Shown here in pieces: positions 17,736 to 26,341 of a stretch of DNA of 46,905 bases. The DNA comes from a virus, in the IMG/VR virus record IMGVR_UViG_3300031857_000342, positions 1-46,905 of that record. The stretch is one strand, 5' to 3'. Each line of letters opens with the position of its first letter. Positions within the stretch are counted from its first letter, which is position 1. The notes beneath the pieces are model-generated. The model worked only from the letters and a program-made list of their open reading frames with translations, had not been told where the DNA came from and searched no databases. The position numbers and the translations under genes are program-made.

Positions 17736-18707
17736 CTAATTTTTGTTCGCTAAATACCATTCAACTGTTGATCTAAGACCGTTTTCAAAGGATATTTTCG
17801 GTCTCCAACCCAATTCACTCTCAGCTTTACTTGAATCTATCGCATATCTTCGGTCATGCCCTAATCTATCATCGACATATTCTATTAAGTTATCGGATTT
17901 GTCCAATATCATTAGTAATTTTTTAACTATTGTTATATTATCAATCTCATTATTTGATCCAATATTATAAACTTCACCATTTACACCACGCTCGTATGCT
18001 AACCAAACAGCATGACAGTGATCGTCAACATGAATCCAATCCCTAACATTCAAACCATCACCATATACTGGCAATTTTGCATCGTCAAGTGCATTTAATA
18101 TCATAAGTGGTATTAATTTCTCTGGAAATTGACGTGGACCGTAGTTGTTTGAACAACGTGTAATAACTGTTGGTACACCGTATGTGTGATAAAAAGACCT
18201 AACAAACCCATCGGCAGCTGCCTTTGCAGCTGAGTATGGTGAATTTGGTAAGATTTGTGAATTTTCTGTAAACTTATCGTTTGAGTTTAGTTCTAATGAA
18301 CCATATACTTCATCGGTAGACACCTGAACAAACTTTTTTAGTTTAAGTTTTTTAGCAACATTCAGTAAGGATAGTGTTCCTGTAACGTTTGTTATCAAGA
18401 ACGGTTTAAAATCTTCTATTGATCGGTCTACATGTGATTCGGCTGCAAAGTTGATTATTCCTTCGACATCATGTGCTTTACATATCTTTTCCACAAATTC
18501 TTCATCCTCAATTCTACCGTGATAAAATTTATAAAATTTATCACCAATAAATTCTTGTAGATTTTCTTCTTTTGCAGCGTATGTTAATGCGTCTAAATTG
18601 ATTATTTGGATATTGTTGTTTTCTCTTTTAAGCAATTTATGTATAAAATTACTTCCTATAAAACCACAACCCCCGGTAACGAGTATTGTTCTTATTGTAG
18701 ATTCCAT
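17736..18707 (-). CDS. rmlB: dTDP-glucose 4,6-dehydratase (RmlB-type SDR enzyme)
   Basis: A 323-residue extended short-chain dehydrogenase. NAD-binding TGGCGFIG is at residues 11-18, the RmlB-specific catalytic STDEVYG at 130-136, and the YxxxK pair at Tyr158/Lys162 (SPYSAAKAAADG). NNYGPRQFPEKLIPL and GDGLNVRDWIHVDDH are further RmlB signatures. The enzyme converts dTDP-glucose to dTDP-4-keto-6-deoxyglucose, precursor of rhamnose and other deoxysugars. All key residues are present, so it should be active. It interrupts the tail genes between tube and gp26-like protein, begins four bases after the T-run of a terminator, and is one of the few genes here without a visible Shine-Dalgarno. It may supply sugars for fibre or surface glycosylation together with the glycosyltransferase at 41997-42992 (inference). 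Confidence 0.9.
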   Translation of the reverse strand: MESTIRTILVTGGCGFIGSNFIHKLLKRENNNIQIINLDALTYAAKEENLQEFIGDKFYKFYHGRIEDEEFVEKICKAHDVEGIINFAAESHVDRSIEDFKPFLITNVTGTLSLLNVAKKLKLKKFVQVSTDEVYGSLELNSNDKFTENSQILPNSPYSAAKAAADGFVRSFYHTYGVPTVITRCSNNYGPRQFPEKLIPLMILNALDDAKLPVYGDGLNVRDWIHVDDHCHAVWLAYERGVNGEVYNIGSNNEIDNITIVKKLLMILDKSDNLIEYVDDRLGHDRRYAIDSSKAESELGWRPKISFENGLRSTVEWYLANKN

Positions 18708-18710
18708 AAC

Positions 18711-18760
18711 AAAATAAAAAACCCTATATTCATAAACACTTTCATGTATAAATATAGGGT
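18711..18760 (-). terminator. Intrinsic terminator after the tail tube gene
   Basis: A 10-bp stem (18721-18730 with 18751-18760) is followed on the minus strand by TTTTTATTTT. It lies between the tube stop and the rmlB start. The upstream arm and loop contain TATATTTATAC, matching the promoter-like motif, about 40 bases before rmlB. Confidence 0.7.
18748..18755 (-). promoter_or_regulatory. ATATTTAT promoter-like motif upstream of rmlB
   Basis: One of ten perfect ATATTTAT octamers (coding strand) in gaps between genes; the others are listed in the findings. It lies 40 bases before the rmlB start, inside the terminator arm, and reads TATATTTAT. Whether it works as a promoter is inference from its recurrence and spacing. 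Confidence 0.35.
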
Positions 18761-18812
18761 AATTTCTCGAAAATAGTTTTTTTCAATAAAAATTTACAAA
18801 TAAATTGTAGAA

Positions 18813-19301
18813 TTAGTATTGGAGTATCGCATAATCGTATGCTAATGTGAGAGAAATCTCAACGAAAGCATCATTTGCCCAATCCATTTCACCAAAAGTG
18901 GTTGCAATAATAAATGCACCCTTCAATGTCCATTCTTCAACTTTATCACCTACAGGACCAAGTGTAAAGAATGTAATATCCTTTTTGTAGAAATCGGAAT
19001 AACCATCACGTCCCGTCACAGATTCGTGTGAAAGACGTACCCATTCCATTACCGCTTGAGCACCCGAAGGCACTACAGGATCGTATAGTTTAATGGTTAG
19101 ATCCTGCCATTCCCCTTTACCTTTAACTTTACGATATACGTTGATGTGATCTAACTTGATTGGATTAAAGTTAATGTTTGGTCTTCCCGCACCCTTAACT
19201 AACCAAGAAGGAACGCCCTCAATGTACATAATAAATCGGTTTTGGAGTTTTGGCTCAAATGGGGTAAAAAATATCTCATTAGAATTAAGTAATTCAGCCA
19301 T
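18813..19301 (-). CDS. gp19: Tail tube protein (gp19-like)
   Basis: A 162-residue protein, the size of T4 gp19 (163). It has the pattern of T4-type tube subunits: NRFIMYIEGVPSWLVKGAGR near residues 21-40, a central beta-rich part (LTIKLYDPVVPSGAQAVMEW), and a C-terminal KGAFIIATTFGEMDWAND followed by a strand ending LTLAYDYA. Subunits form stacked hexameric rings as the inner conduit for DNA. The ATG has GGAG six bases upstream. It follows the sheath gene, as in T4, separated by a terminator-like hairpin and an ATATTTAT motif, so it may be transcribed separately to reach high copy number. Confidence 0.92.
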   Translation of the reverse strand: MAELLNSNEIFFTPFEPKLQNRFIMYIEGVPSWLVKGAGRPNINFNPIKLDHINVYRKVKGKGEWQDLTIKLYDPVVPSGAQAVMEWVRLSHESVTGRDGYSDFYKKDITFFTLGPVGDKVEEWTLKGAFIIATTFGEMDWANDAFVEISLTLAYDYAILQY

Positions 19302-19332
19302 TTATGTCTCCGAAATTAAAATATGCTTTAGC

Positions 19333-19340
19333 ATAAATAT
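19333..19340 (-). promoter_or_regulatory. ATATTTAT promoter-like motif upstream of the tail tube gene
   Basis: The octamer (coding strand CTATATTTATGC) lies 31 bases before the tube ATG and directly after the sheath terminator, a position where a new start would be expected for a very abundant protein. Confidence 0.4.
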
Positions 19341-19349
19341 AGTAAATGT

Positions 19350-19381
19350 TAAAAATATTGGGGTGAGAATTAACTCACCCC
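19350..19381 (-). terminator. Hairpin terminator after the tail sheath gene
   Basis: A perfect GC-rich 8-bp stem, GGGGTGAG/CTCACCCC (19360-19381, six-base loop), begins 11 bases after the sheath stop and is followed on the minus strand by AATATTTTTAAC. The T tract is imperfect, so termination may be partial. Confidence 0.65.
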
Positions 19382-19391
19382 GTTATTTGTA

Positions 19392-21848
19392 TTAAGCTCC
19401 TGGGAAAGCAGCACCTGTTGATTGAATATTAAAGTCCAATATAATGAATTCAGCAGTTCGTGTTGGTTGTAAGAACAATTGTCCATAAAGAATGTTACGG
19501 TCAATTATGTCAGGTGTGTTATTACTTTCATCCATGATAACACGGAATGAGAATAAACCTTGACGTTGTTGAATTGATTCGAGATATGGATTTACAATAT
19601 TCAAGAATCTTGCACGGGTTTGAGAAGTATTTTGTTCAAATACAAGGTATCTTGTAGAAGATGCAATAAACTTCTTAGCGGCTATCAAGAGTCTACGAAC
19701 ATTGATGCGGTCAAGAGCAGAAGGACGACCTTGAAGTGTTTTTTGTCCCCAAACACAAACACCCGTTGCTGGGAATGTTGCGATTGGATTAATTCTACCT
19801 TCATATAGTACGTCACGCTCACCTTGTGTCAAACGTGATTTAACTTCGATAACCTCAGTTAAACCGCCTCTATTTAAACCAGCAGGAGCAAACCATTCAG
19901 CTGCAACTCTATCATTGAAAGCAATAACACCAGGGAGAACCACTGAAGGTGGAACCCATACAGGTTTATTTCTATCAACATCTAATATCTTAACCCAAGG
20001 GTAGTATGTAGCTGCATAATTTGTGTCTAATGGTTCAACTACTGAAACTGCTGTAGCGATGTTGTCATCAATAGCAACAGAATCCATTACATAGAAAGCG
20101 TCACCACGTTCTTCGCATATTTCCTTAGCATAGTTTGTAATTGGAGAATGTAAAGAATGTAGAACACCTGGCGTTACCATCATATTAATATCAAACTCGT
20201 CAGCATTTGAAATAGTATCCAATGCCTTCTTGTAAGAAATATATCCATCAGCACTTGTTGATGAAATATCAAATCCTTGTGTGTTACCCGCTGTTATATT
20301 AGTTCCAACTTTCTTTTGCAAATTCGGTTTGTGACCATCGAATCCACCTTGGAAAGGCACCATAAACTTACGTGTATCGGGTGATGTATTTGATGTTAAA
20401 TCAATTTTGCCTGTATATGGGTTTGCAGATGTTGGGAAATTAGCACCAGCATCTTGATTATGATCACCCAAATAAAAATCTACATTATTAGCAACAACTT
20501 GACGTGATGCAACTGGCAAAGGACGCAAATAGTTGAAGTTATCGGATTCACCAAAATCATAGTCAAATCCAAAATAAACTCGTCTATTATAGATGTTGTT
20601 TATTCTTTGTTGAGTTACATATGTAGAAGCTGCTGGTTGAGCAAATCCTTCAGGTATCGGTGACATCAATGCACGGAATCCAAACGGAATATATGATGTA
20701 GGTACAGCTGCATTAGCAACAGCTTCACTTACTTCAACTCTAACATAGCTTGATTTATTTGAATAATCACCGTTTACAACAACTTTACCTTCGCCTGTGA
20801 TTGTAACGAATCTGTCACCAATTACTCTTGAAATGAATCTTGGAGAATTTGGATCCAAATTACATCTAAACTGTTCTACTATGTTTGGACGAATATCTTC
20901 ATCCTGATAGGTAAACGGTGTTTGTGGTAATTTAGACTGATCAACATATCGTATTATCACATCGAATTCACCGTATTCTGTACCAGCAATTGTTCCCGCT
21001 GCACGTATATTAGCAATACCAACTTTAATTTGATAGTTACTATGTACACCGTGAGACAATGTGTGGAATCTGAATAGGTCATTTGCTGAACCACCTAATT
21101 TTTGTGATGTTATCCAAGGGGTTGAAGCTTCAGAATAATCATTTGTGAAATCCCATTCTGATGCTGATGTTCCACTTTGTATTTCAATTTCTGGAACATA
21201 ACCTAATGAATCGATCAACGCTCTTAAATCATTGGTAAAGCAAGCATAGTTGTAAACAGCACGTGTTCCATACGGGTTATATCCGTAAATATCACCTATG
21301 AATGAATCGCTATCTGGATCGATAGAAGCACTTACAGCTACACCGTTTTCATTCTGAGCATTTGTAAATGTAGATGTATCTGTTGTAAAGGATCCAGACA
21401 GAGTTAAAACAAAACTGTCTGTGTTTTTAACCAATACTGTTTTATTAAATAAAGAAACATCATCATTGCTAGTTACAACAAATGTTGGGTGAAGGAATGA
21501 TACCAAACGTGAACTTGTAGCTTCTGTTTCAGGATCTGCATATTTTGCAACAATAGCAATTGGGTGTTTCAAAGAATACCCACCAGATCCAAGAACTCTA
21601 ACTACAGTTGCTGAACCAGCATTTGTTAAATAGCTCTTAGCAGTGTAAGGCAGATATGATTGCTCATATGTTCCACCAAACATCTTTTCAAATTCGGCAT
21701 ATCCATTAACCAATGTTGGGACAAATGCCGGTCCCAACAAAGTTGGTCCTACAAGAGCTGCACCAATAGCCCCAATACCTTGCGGTAAAAAGGACAAATC
21801 TCGTTCATTGGTGAACACTCCAGGACTTACTATTCTTTCAGTAGCCAC
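19392..21848 (-). CDS. gp18: Tail sheath protein (gp18-like)
   Basis: An 818-residue contractile sheath subunit, longer than T4 gp18 (659), so it probably carries enlarged surface domains. The N-terminus ATERIVSPGVFTNERDLSFL and the FEKMFGG segment (about 54-60) are typical of sheath proteins. The C-terminal part has the conserved VWGQKTLQGRPSALDRINVR region and a final FIILDFNIQ strand, which make the inter-subunit mesh. The start is a GTG at 21848 with GGAG six bases upstream; no nearer ATG fits. It sits between a small coiled-coil protein and the tube gene, as expected. Contraction drives the tube through the envelope. Confidence 0.95.
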   Translation of the reverse strand: MATERIVSPGVFTNERDLSFLPQGIGAIGAALVGPTLLGPAFVPTLVNGYAEFEKMFGGTYEQSYLPYTAKSYLTNAGSATVVRVLGSGGYSLKHPIAIVAKYADPETEATSSRLVSFLHPTFVVTSNDDVSLFNKTVLVKNTDSFVLTLSGSFTTDTSTFTNAQNENGVAVSASIDPDSDSFIGDIYGYNPYGTRAVYNYACFTNDLRALIDSLGYVPEIEIQSGTSASEWDFTNDYSEASTPWITSQKLGGSANDLFRFHTLSHGVHSNYQIKVGIANIRAAGTIAGTEYGEFDVIIRYVDQSKLPQTPFTYQDEDIRPNIVEQFRCNLDPNSPRFISRVIGDRFVTITGEGKVVVNGDYSNKSSYVRVEVSEAVANAAVPTSYIPFGFRALMSPIPEGFAQPAASTYVTQQRINNIYNRRVYFGFDYDFGESDNFNYLRPLPVASRQVVANNVDFYLGDHNQDAGANFPTSANPYTGKIDLTSNTSPDTRKFMVPFQGGFDGHKPNLQKKVGTNITAGNTQGFDISSTSADGYISYKKALDTISNADEFDINMMVTPGVLHSLHSPITNYAKEICEERGDAFYVMDSVAIDDNIATAVSVVEPLDTNYAATYYPWVKILDVDRNKPVWVPPSVVLPGVIAFNDRVAAEWFAPAGLNRGGLTEVIEVKSRLTQGERDVLYEGRINPIATFPATGVCVWGQKTLQGRPSALDRINVRRLLIAAKKFIASSTRYLVFEQNTSQTRARFLNIVNPYLESIQQRQGLFSFRVIMDESNNTPDIIDRNILYGQLFLQPTRTAEFIILDFNIQSTGAAFPGA

Positions 21849-21897
21849 TATTTTCTCCAGAAAATTATGTAATTAAGTCAGATTTATCAGCAACACA

Positions 21898-22182
21898 TTA
21901 AGATTGCGATGCAACGAATTTATTAGCTTCCAAATCTAATACACCGTCACCGTATGTTTCATTAAGACTTTTAACCAAATCTTGTTCTTCATTTTGTAAA
22001 GTGGAGTAGTTAGTAAATAACTGCTCACGGATTTGTGTCAATTCTTCAATTTGACGCTTCATAACATGTAACTCTATTTCAACTTGACCAATTTGTGCAG
22101 TTGTTTGAGCATACTTTGAACGCAACTGTTTCACTTTATCAATATCTTCTTGTGAAACTTCTTTCTCTAAATTCTCAGCCAT
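21898..22182 (-). CDS. Small coiled-coil protein between neck and sheath genes
   Basis: A 94-residue acidic, almost fully helical protein with two long heptad segments (about 11-40 and 41-72) resembling a prefoldin-like helical hairpin. I chose ATG 22182 (MAENLEKEV) because GAGG lies six bases upstream; an in-frame ATG at 22194 would overlap that site. I do not recognise a named family. Its position between gp15-like and sheath genes suggests a structural or assembly-helper role in the tail, which is inference. Confidence 0.7.
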   Translation of the reverse strand: MAENLEKEVSQEDIDKVKQLRSKYAQTTAQIGQVEIELHVMKRQIEELTQIREQLFTNYSTLQNEEQDLVKSLNETYGDGVLDLEANKFVASQS

Positions 22183-22219
22183 AGAAAACCTCATTAAATA
22201 TAAGTAAATAAATACACAT

Positions 22220-22227
22220 ATAAATAT
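22220..22227 (-). promoter_or_regulatory. ATATTTAT promoter-like motif upstream of the coiled-coil and sheath genes
   Basis: The octamer (coding strand TTTATATTTATATG) lies 37 bases before ATG 22182, in a 94-base AT-rich gap that holds no gene. Confidence 0.4.
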
Positions 22228-22276
22228 AAACTATTTTTCGTAGAATATGATATTTTTAATATTTATTCAAAAAAAA

Positions 22277-23212
22277 TTAGTCTAATCTCGTCTCATAATC
22301 TCTTAAATCGTTATCCAGTGGAGTATTTAAAGACCTAAATCCATCGTTTTGATTCTCACGGAATAGTATTGTATTGATGTCTGTGAATGTTTCGGAAACA
22401 AATTGAAGCTTATTTGGCGTAACAACTCGTTTAGTTGTTGTCATTCCCCCAATATCTTTGGGTAATAGATACCCATGAACCTTCATTTGAAATGAAGCCC
22501 TAACTAAACGGTCTTGTCCTGAAGTGTTACTGTCCTCAACTGATATGTTTTCCAAGTGTGTTGGGAACTTAAAGAAATTCCTATCACCAAATGATTGTCC
22601 TGTATAGTAGATAAATTGTTCTATTATGTAGTTCAATTGCATTTGGTATTCGCACCATAAAATAAACTCATAAGTAACATCAACATAATCTGGTGCTGGT
22701 GTTAAATAATATTCATATGGTTTTTGTCTCGGTTCATTCAAAACACTAAATTTATCATACTTATAATTTTTACTATAAGCTTGTTTCATTACATAGTGTA
22801 TTTGATCAACCGTTGCAACTTTGTTTCTACGCATCTCATCCACCATAACAACACTCGCTTTTCTGAATGTTATTAATGGCACTATCGTTTTACCTTTCTT
22901 GTCTTTTAGGAAACCATCTTTTTGTATGGAAGCCCATTTTTCGGAATTTGCATATATGATTGGAACTGATATTATTTCGCCGTTATCTTCTATACGCAAT
23001 TGCATGCGTTGATCTACAAAAGACTTTACAGCAAAATCAATATCATATAGTGTTATACCTAAACTACGTACCTTGTCTTTATCACGGCGTGTTTGGGTGT
23101 GTCTTGCTTTACCTAAATCAATTCTTGGATTTTGTTGTGAATTGAAATCATCTATAAAGCTGTCACGAGTACGTTTTATTGGAGGTAATCTATATTTGGA
23201 TGAATTTTTCAT
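22277..23212 (-). CDS. gp15: Tail sheath stabiliser/tail completion protein (gp15-like)
   Basis: A 311-residue protein with the layout of T4 gp15 (272 aa), which caps the tail and holds the last sheath ring. The centre has VPIIYANSEKWASIQ (about 84-98) and IVPLITFRKASVVMVDEMRR (about 110-130), both of the gp15 type. Later come YVDVTYEFILWCEYQMQLNY and a C-terminal HGYLLPKDIGG. The basic N-terminus may be disordered. Its ATG overlaps the stop of the gp14-like gene by one base (TAATG). The gene order gp13, gp14, gp15 on the coding strand matches T4 and supports the call. Confidence 0.8.
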   Translation of the reverse strand: MKNSSKYRLPPIKRTRDSFIDDFNSQQNPRIDLGKARHTQTRRDKDKVRSLGITLYDIDFAVKSFVDQRMQLRIEDNGEIISVPIIYANSEKWASIQKDGFLKDKKGKTIVPLITFRKASVVMVDEMRRNKVATVDQIHYVMKQAYSKNYKYDKFSVLNEPRQKPYEYYLTPAPDYVDVTYEFILWCEYQMQLNYIIEQFIYYTGQSFGDRNFFKFPTHLENISVEDSNTSGQDRLVRASFQMKVHGYLLPKDIGGMTTTKRVVTPNKLQFVSETFTDINTILFRENQNDGFRSLNTPLDNDLRDYETRLD

Positions 23213-23736
23213 TATATGTTGCTCGGTATATCATTGTGATCATTTATTATTGCTGGTCTGAATTCTTCAATATTAATTCTTGAACGTCTTGTCAAGTGTG
23301 AATTAGCTATTATAGAAACATTCAAACCCCATCTATCACCTGAGAAAGCATAGTCTGGATTCTTACCACCAAAATATTGAGTCTCCTCTATCGCATCTAT
23401 CTCCCACCATTCACCATTAAATTCTATTACATCACCAACTTCAACGTAAACATCAAACCCTTTAAGATATTCACGAACAAATCCAAAACTACATTGTTGT
23501 GTGTAGTCTTGGCCAAACTCAGTACCTTCATAAGTCTGTACTTGTCTATCTATTAAAGCTGCTATCTTTATAGGACTATGGTATATCTTTTTATCCGATT
23601 CATTGTACATATTAGTCTTTGTATCTATCAAAGAAAGTTTGTACAACGCAACTTCAGTATCTATTATATCAACAACCAATTCCAAATTTAATTTATTAAC
23701 TAAATTAGCATCTCTTTGTCCATGAAATAATGGCAT
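23212..23736 (-). CDS. gp14: Neck protein (gp14-like)
   Basis: A 174-residue neck protein. Characteristic segments are ALYKLSLIDTKTNMYNESDK (about 31-50), a QQCSFGFVREYL strand-helix (about 81-92), VYVEVGDVIEFNGEWWEID and the Gly-Lys-Asn-Pro-Asp-Tyr motif near residue 124. Proteins of this pattern are annotated as gp14 in marine T4-like phages; T4 gp14 itself is longer (256). Together with gp13 it closes the filled head and makes the site for tail attachment. ATG 23736 has GAGG seven bases upstream, and the gene is 13 bases after the gp13-like stop. Confidence 0.78.
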   Translation of the reverse strand: MPLFHGQRDANLVNKLNLELVVDIIDTEVALYKLSLIDTKTNMYNESDKKIYHSPIKIAALIDRQVQTYEGTEFGQDYTQQCSFGFVREYLKGFDVYVEVGDVIEFNGEWWEIDAIEETQYFGGKNPDYAFSGDRWGLNVSIIANSHLTRRSRINIEEFRPAIINDHNDIPSNI

Positions 23737-23749
23737 TAGTATTCCTCAA

Positions 23750-24877
23750 TTATCCAATATAAATAAATGCCGGAACAGTGCTTAACGTTTTTTCCAAATT
23801 TTCCGCCTCCAAAGCTTTTGCTTCCAAAAGTTTAGTACGAGTCATTGAATCCAACATACCACGTAATTCTTCTAAAAGTGCTGCTTTATCTTCAGCAGCC
23901 CCCGCTAATAAATCACCCAATGTTGTTTCACCATTCGGTATTGGTATACTTGTGTATTTATTTCTCACATACCCCAATGATTGTTTTGCCAATGCAAGTG
24001 CATATTTGTATATCCATTGTTTACCTACTGAATTTATGCCACGATATGGCATTAATTGATATGGTGCATTTGACATATCGGATACTGAGCCAGTACCGGG
24101 TGTTTTCAGTGGATTACTACGTTCTTCTTTAACCACATAATCAATCCAAACCTTGAACTCCCTCGTTGGATTTGGGAATATACGCAAATCATTATTAAAT
24201 ATTTCAAATGAAAAAGTTGATTTACGCATCATATCATTAAATTCTATAGCCTGTACTCTTAGTAAGTCCGCATACATTGGCATAAGCATAAATGAGACAC
24301 CCGTGGAATACGCACCGAATCCGAATGTGTCCAACATAGCTTGATTACCCAAATATGGATCGTAAAATCGCATAGCAGCCGGTGGAGAGTAATGATGTAC
24401 TCTTTTTATTTCTATTGAACCCGTAGGTACTAAAACATCTCTGATTAGATTATTTAGGCTGTAGACTTGTTGTCCCGGTCTAATATCAATGGAAGCCGTG
24501 TAGTAAGGTACATTTGCGTTTACAAATGAATCCACCCCATATTCCATTGCTATATCAATCATTGGCTGTAATGTTGGAGAGACAACTCTGTGTGTTAAAT
24601 TATTAGAGGTTGGTGTTCCAATCAAGCTCAATAAATTCTGTTGGATATTATACTGATTGACTTGGTTTGAGTACTCAGCTGTAGCTTCTTCAAAACAAGC
24701 ATAGAAGTTTTCAGCTTGTAGTTCTATATCAACCAACGGATAACCCAATCGTTTAGCACACCAATCAGCTACATTATCAGAATCTATTTGGAATTGAGGA
24801 TCTAAATCAAAAAATCCAAAGGGTGTTCTTCCCGGACTAAATGATGAACTTCCTGGCCATACTGGTATATCTACCAT
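23750..24877 (-). CDS. gp13: Neck protein (gp13-like)
   Basis: A 375-residue protein in the T4 gp13 position (T4 gp13 is 309 aa). Diagnostic features are a Pro/Gly/Phe-rich start, DSDNVADWCAKRLGYPLVDI (about 33-52) followed by a helix with CFEEATAEYSNQVN, and a helical C-terminal third with the KYALALAKQSLGYVRNKY segment. This pattern is shared by connector-type head completion proteins. The ATG directly follows the stop of the PhoH gene (no gap), with GGAG six bases upstream. It probably binds the portal ring after DNA packaging. Confidence 0.8.
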   Translation of the reverse strand: MVDIPVWPGSSSFSPGRTPFGFFDLDPQFQIDSDNVADWCAKRLGYPLVDIELQAENFYACFEEATAEYSNQVNQYNIQQNLLSLIGTPTSNNLTHRVVSPTLQPMIDIAMEYGVDSFVNANVPYYTASIDIRPGQQVYSLNNLIRDVLVPTGSIEIKRVHHYSPPAAMRFYDPYLGNQAMLDTFGFGAYSTGVSFMLMPMYADLLRVQAIEFNDMMRKSTFSFEIFNNDLRIFPNPTREFKVWIDYVVKEERSNPLKTPGTGSVSDMSNAPYQLMPYRGINSVGKQWIYKYALALAKQSLGYVRNKYTSIPIPNGETTLGDLLAGAAEDKAALLEELRGMLDSMTRTKLLEAKALEAENLEKTLSTVPAFIYIG

Positions 24878-25627
24878 TTACTTCTCCGTTCTATTTTCTT
24901 CAAAATATTCTAATATATCATCAACTATTGGATGACGGTGATTTGTTTTTAATTCATATATGCCTAAACCGTTTATCTTATCACGCATATCATAAAGATG
25001 TGGCAGACCAGAATCCTTTTTATTTTTCAAATCTATTTGTGATATATCACCTGTTAACATCATTTTGGAGTTTATTCCCAAACGAGATAGTATCATTTCC
25101 ATTTGTGATTTAGTCACGTTTTGTGATTCATCCACTATCACACAAGCATTTACGAATGTTCGACCACGTAAGAAACTAATGGGTGCTATTTCTATTTTAT
25201 CTTCAGCAATTAATTTTTCAATTTTTTCTTTATTAGATAACATAAACATGTTTGCATGAATTGGTGCTAACCAAGGATCCATTTTTTCTTTTATATTTCC
25301 TGGCAAGAATCCTAAATCTTCATTCGATACCGTTGGTCTTGTTATTATTATTCTATCCACCTCTCTATAAAAAAGATATTCTAATGCTATTTGAGTTGCT
25401 AACAATGTTTTTCCTGAACCAGCCTTTCCCAAAAAAACAGATATTGTATCCAACAAAGCTTTTGATTTTATTAACTTCTGTTCTTCATTTAATGTTAATT
25501 GAAACTGAATTTTATTCTTTATGGTTTTTCTTCCTTTTTTTATTCCTGTATTATTAATTCCACCGATTTCTTCATGACCAGAACTCATTATTCCTGAGTC
25601 CTCATTTTCGTTATGGTTAAAATCCAT
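24878..25627 (-). CDS. phoH: PhoH-like P-loop ATPase
   Basis: A 249-residue ATPase: Walker A GKAGSGKT (residues 67-74), TRPTVSNEDLGFLPGN (about 96-111) and FLRGRTF (152-158), both PhoH signatures, Walker B VIVDESQN (163-170), and a TGDISQ sensor segment near residue 196. PhoH-like genes are common in marine phages; their role in infection is unsettled (RNA-related and phosphate-stress roles have been suggested). Here it is embedded in the head/neck operon, between a membrane protein and gp13. The ATG has AGGAG five bases upstream. The N-terminal 45 residues are Asn/Glu/Gly-rich and probably disordered. Confidence 0.92.
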   Translation of the reverse strand: MDFNHNENEDSGIMSSGHEEIGGINNTGIKKGRKTIKNKIQFQLTLNEEQKLIKSKALLDTISVFLGKAGSGKTLLATQIALEYLFYREVDRIIITRPTVSNEDLGFLPGNIKEKMDPWLAPIHANMFMLSNKEKIEKLIAEDKIEIAPISFLRGRTFVNACVIVDESQNVTKSQMEMILSRLGINSKMMLTGDISQIDLKNKKDSGLPHLYDMRDKINGLGIYELKTNHRHPIVDDILEYFEENRTEK

Positions 25628-25635
25628 AATTACTC

Positions 25636-26235
25636 CTATAATAATTTAGAAAGGGTTTCGCCCATAGTTTTTACATCATCTTGCATTTTTCCAAGAATAT
25701 TTGCAAAATCATCCGAAGTATGTGTCCATTCAAAACCTATTAACGCTATCAACTCCGATCCTTTTTTGATTGGATATACCGCAGCGGACTTGGTTCCTCG
25801 TTGTGAAAAAAAAGCTTTTGTTATTAAATCGTCAATATGTTCTACTGATTCGTATATTGCTTTCAACTTTGAAACATCATCGACAAAATTTGAATATAAT
25901 GTCATTGGTAAGTTTTGTGAAGCTCTAAATTCTGAACTAACCCCATCTTCAAGAGACTCAAATGATGTTGATAGTTTAGACATTGATTTTCCTGTCTTAT
26001 ACTTGCCACCATTATGCCTTTGTAAAATGAAAGCACGTTGACAACCATATTCTTCTAACAATTGATCTAATATAGTTTGTATTAGTTTTGAATGTGAAAT
26101 TTCTCTGTCCAACTTCTTTTGTTTGTATTCCCCGTATCTATATTTTAGATACCATGATAAAAATACACCAAAGAGTGTTGCCAAGCTTGACACACCCAAT
26201 TTTATAAGGTCCATATAATCAATACTGTCTATCAT
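25636..26235 (-). CDS. Membrane-anchored GAF-like protein
   Basis: A 199-residue protein with one N-terminal membrane segment (about residues 9-30, LIKLGVSSLATLFGVFLSWY), a basic stop-transfer stretch, and a soluble domain of about 150 residues that looks like a GAF/PAS-type sensor fold (ERAFI-like strand, HNGGKYKTGK at 74-83, SAAVYPIKKGSELIALIGFEW, then a closing helix). The frame continues upstream to 26352, but that part runs through the capsid terminator, so I chose ATG 26235; neither start has a clear Shine-Dalgarno. It lies just downstream of the major capsid gene and upstream of phoH. Function unknown; a ligand-sensing or membrane-signalling role is inference from the fold. Confidence 0.65.
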   Translation of the reverse strand: MIDSIDYMDLIKLGVSSLATLFGVFLSWYLKYRYGEYKQKKLDREISHSKLIQTILDQLLEEYGCQRAFILQRHNGGKYKTGKSMSKLSTSFESLEDGVSSEFRASQNLPMTLYSNFVDDVSKLKAIYESVEHIDDLITKAFFSQRGTKSAAVYPIKKGSELIALIGFEWTHTSDDFANILGKMQDDVKTMGETLSKLL

Positions 26236-26279
26236 TAGTAATAAATAGTTTTTTTTAATAAAAAAATCGTGGTGTACAT

Positions 26280-26315
26280 AAAAAAAAAATGGTTGTTCGG
26301 GATTACCGAACAACC
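26280..26315 (-). terminator. Strong intrinsic terminator after the major capsid gene
   Basis: A perfect 10-bp stem, GGTTGTTCGG/CCGAACAACC (26291-26315, five-base loop), is followed on the minus strand by A and then ten T. It begins 26 bases after the capsid stop, and is the strongest terminator in the window. It fits a highly expressed capsid transcript ending here. Confidence 0.92.
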
Positions 26316-26341
26316 ACATTCTATACCAACAAATTAAACTA

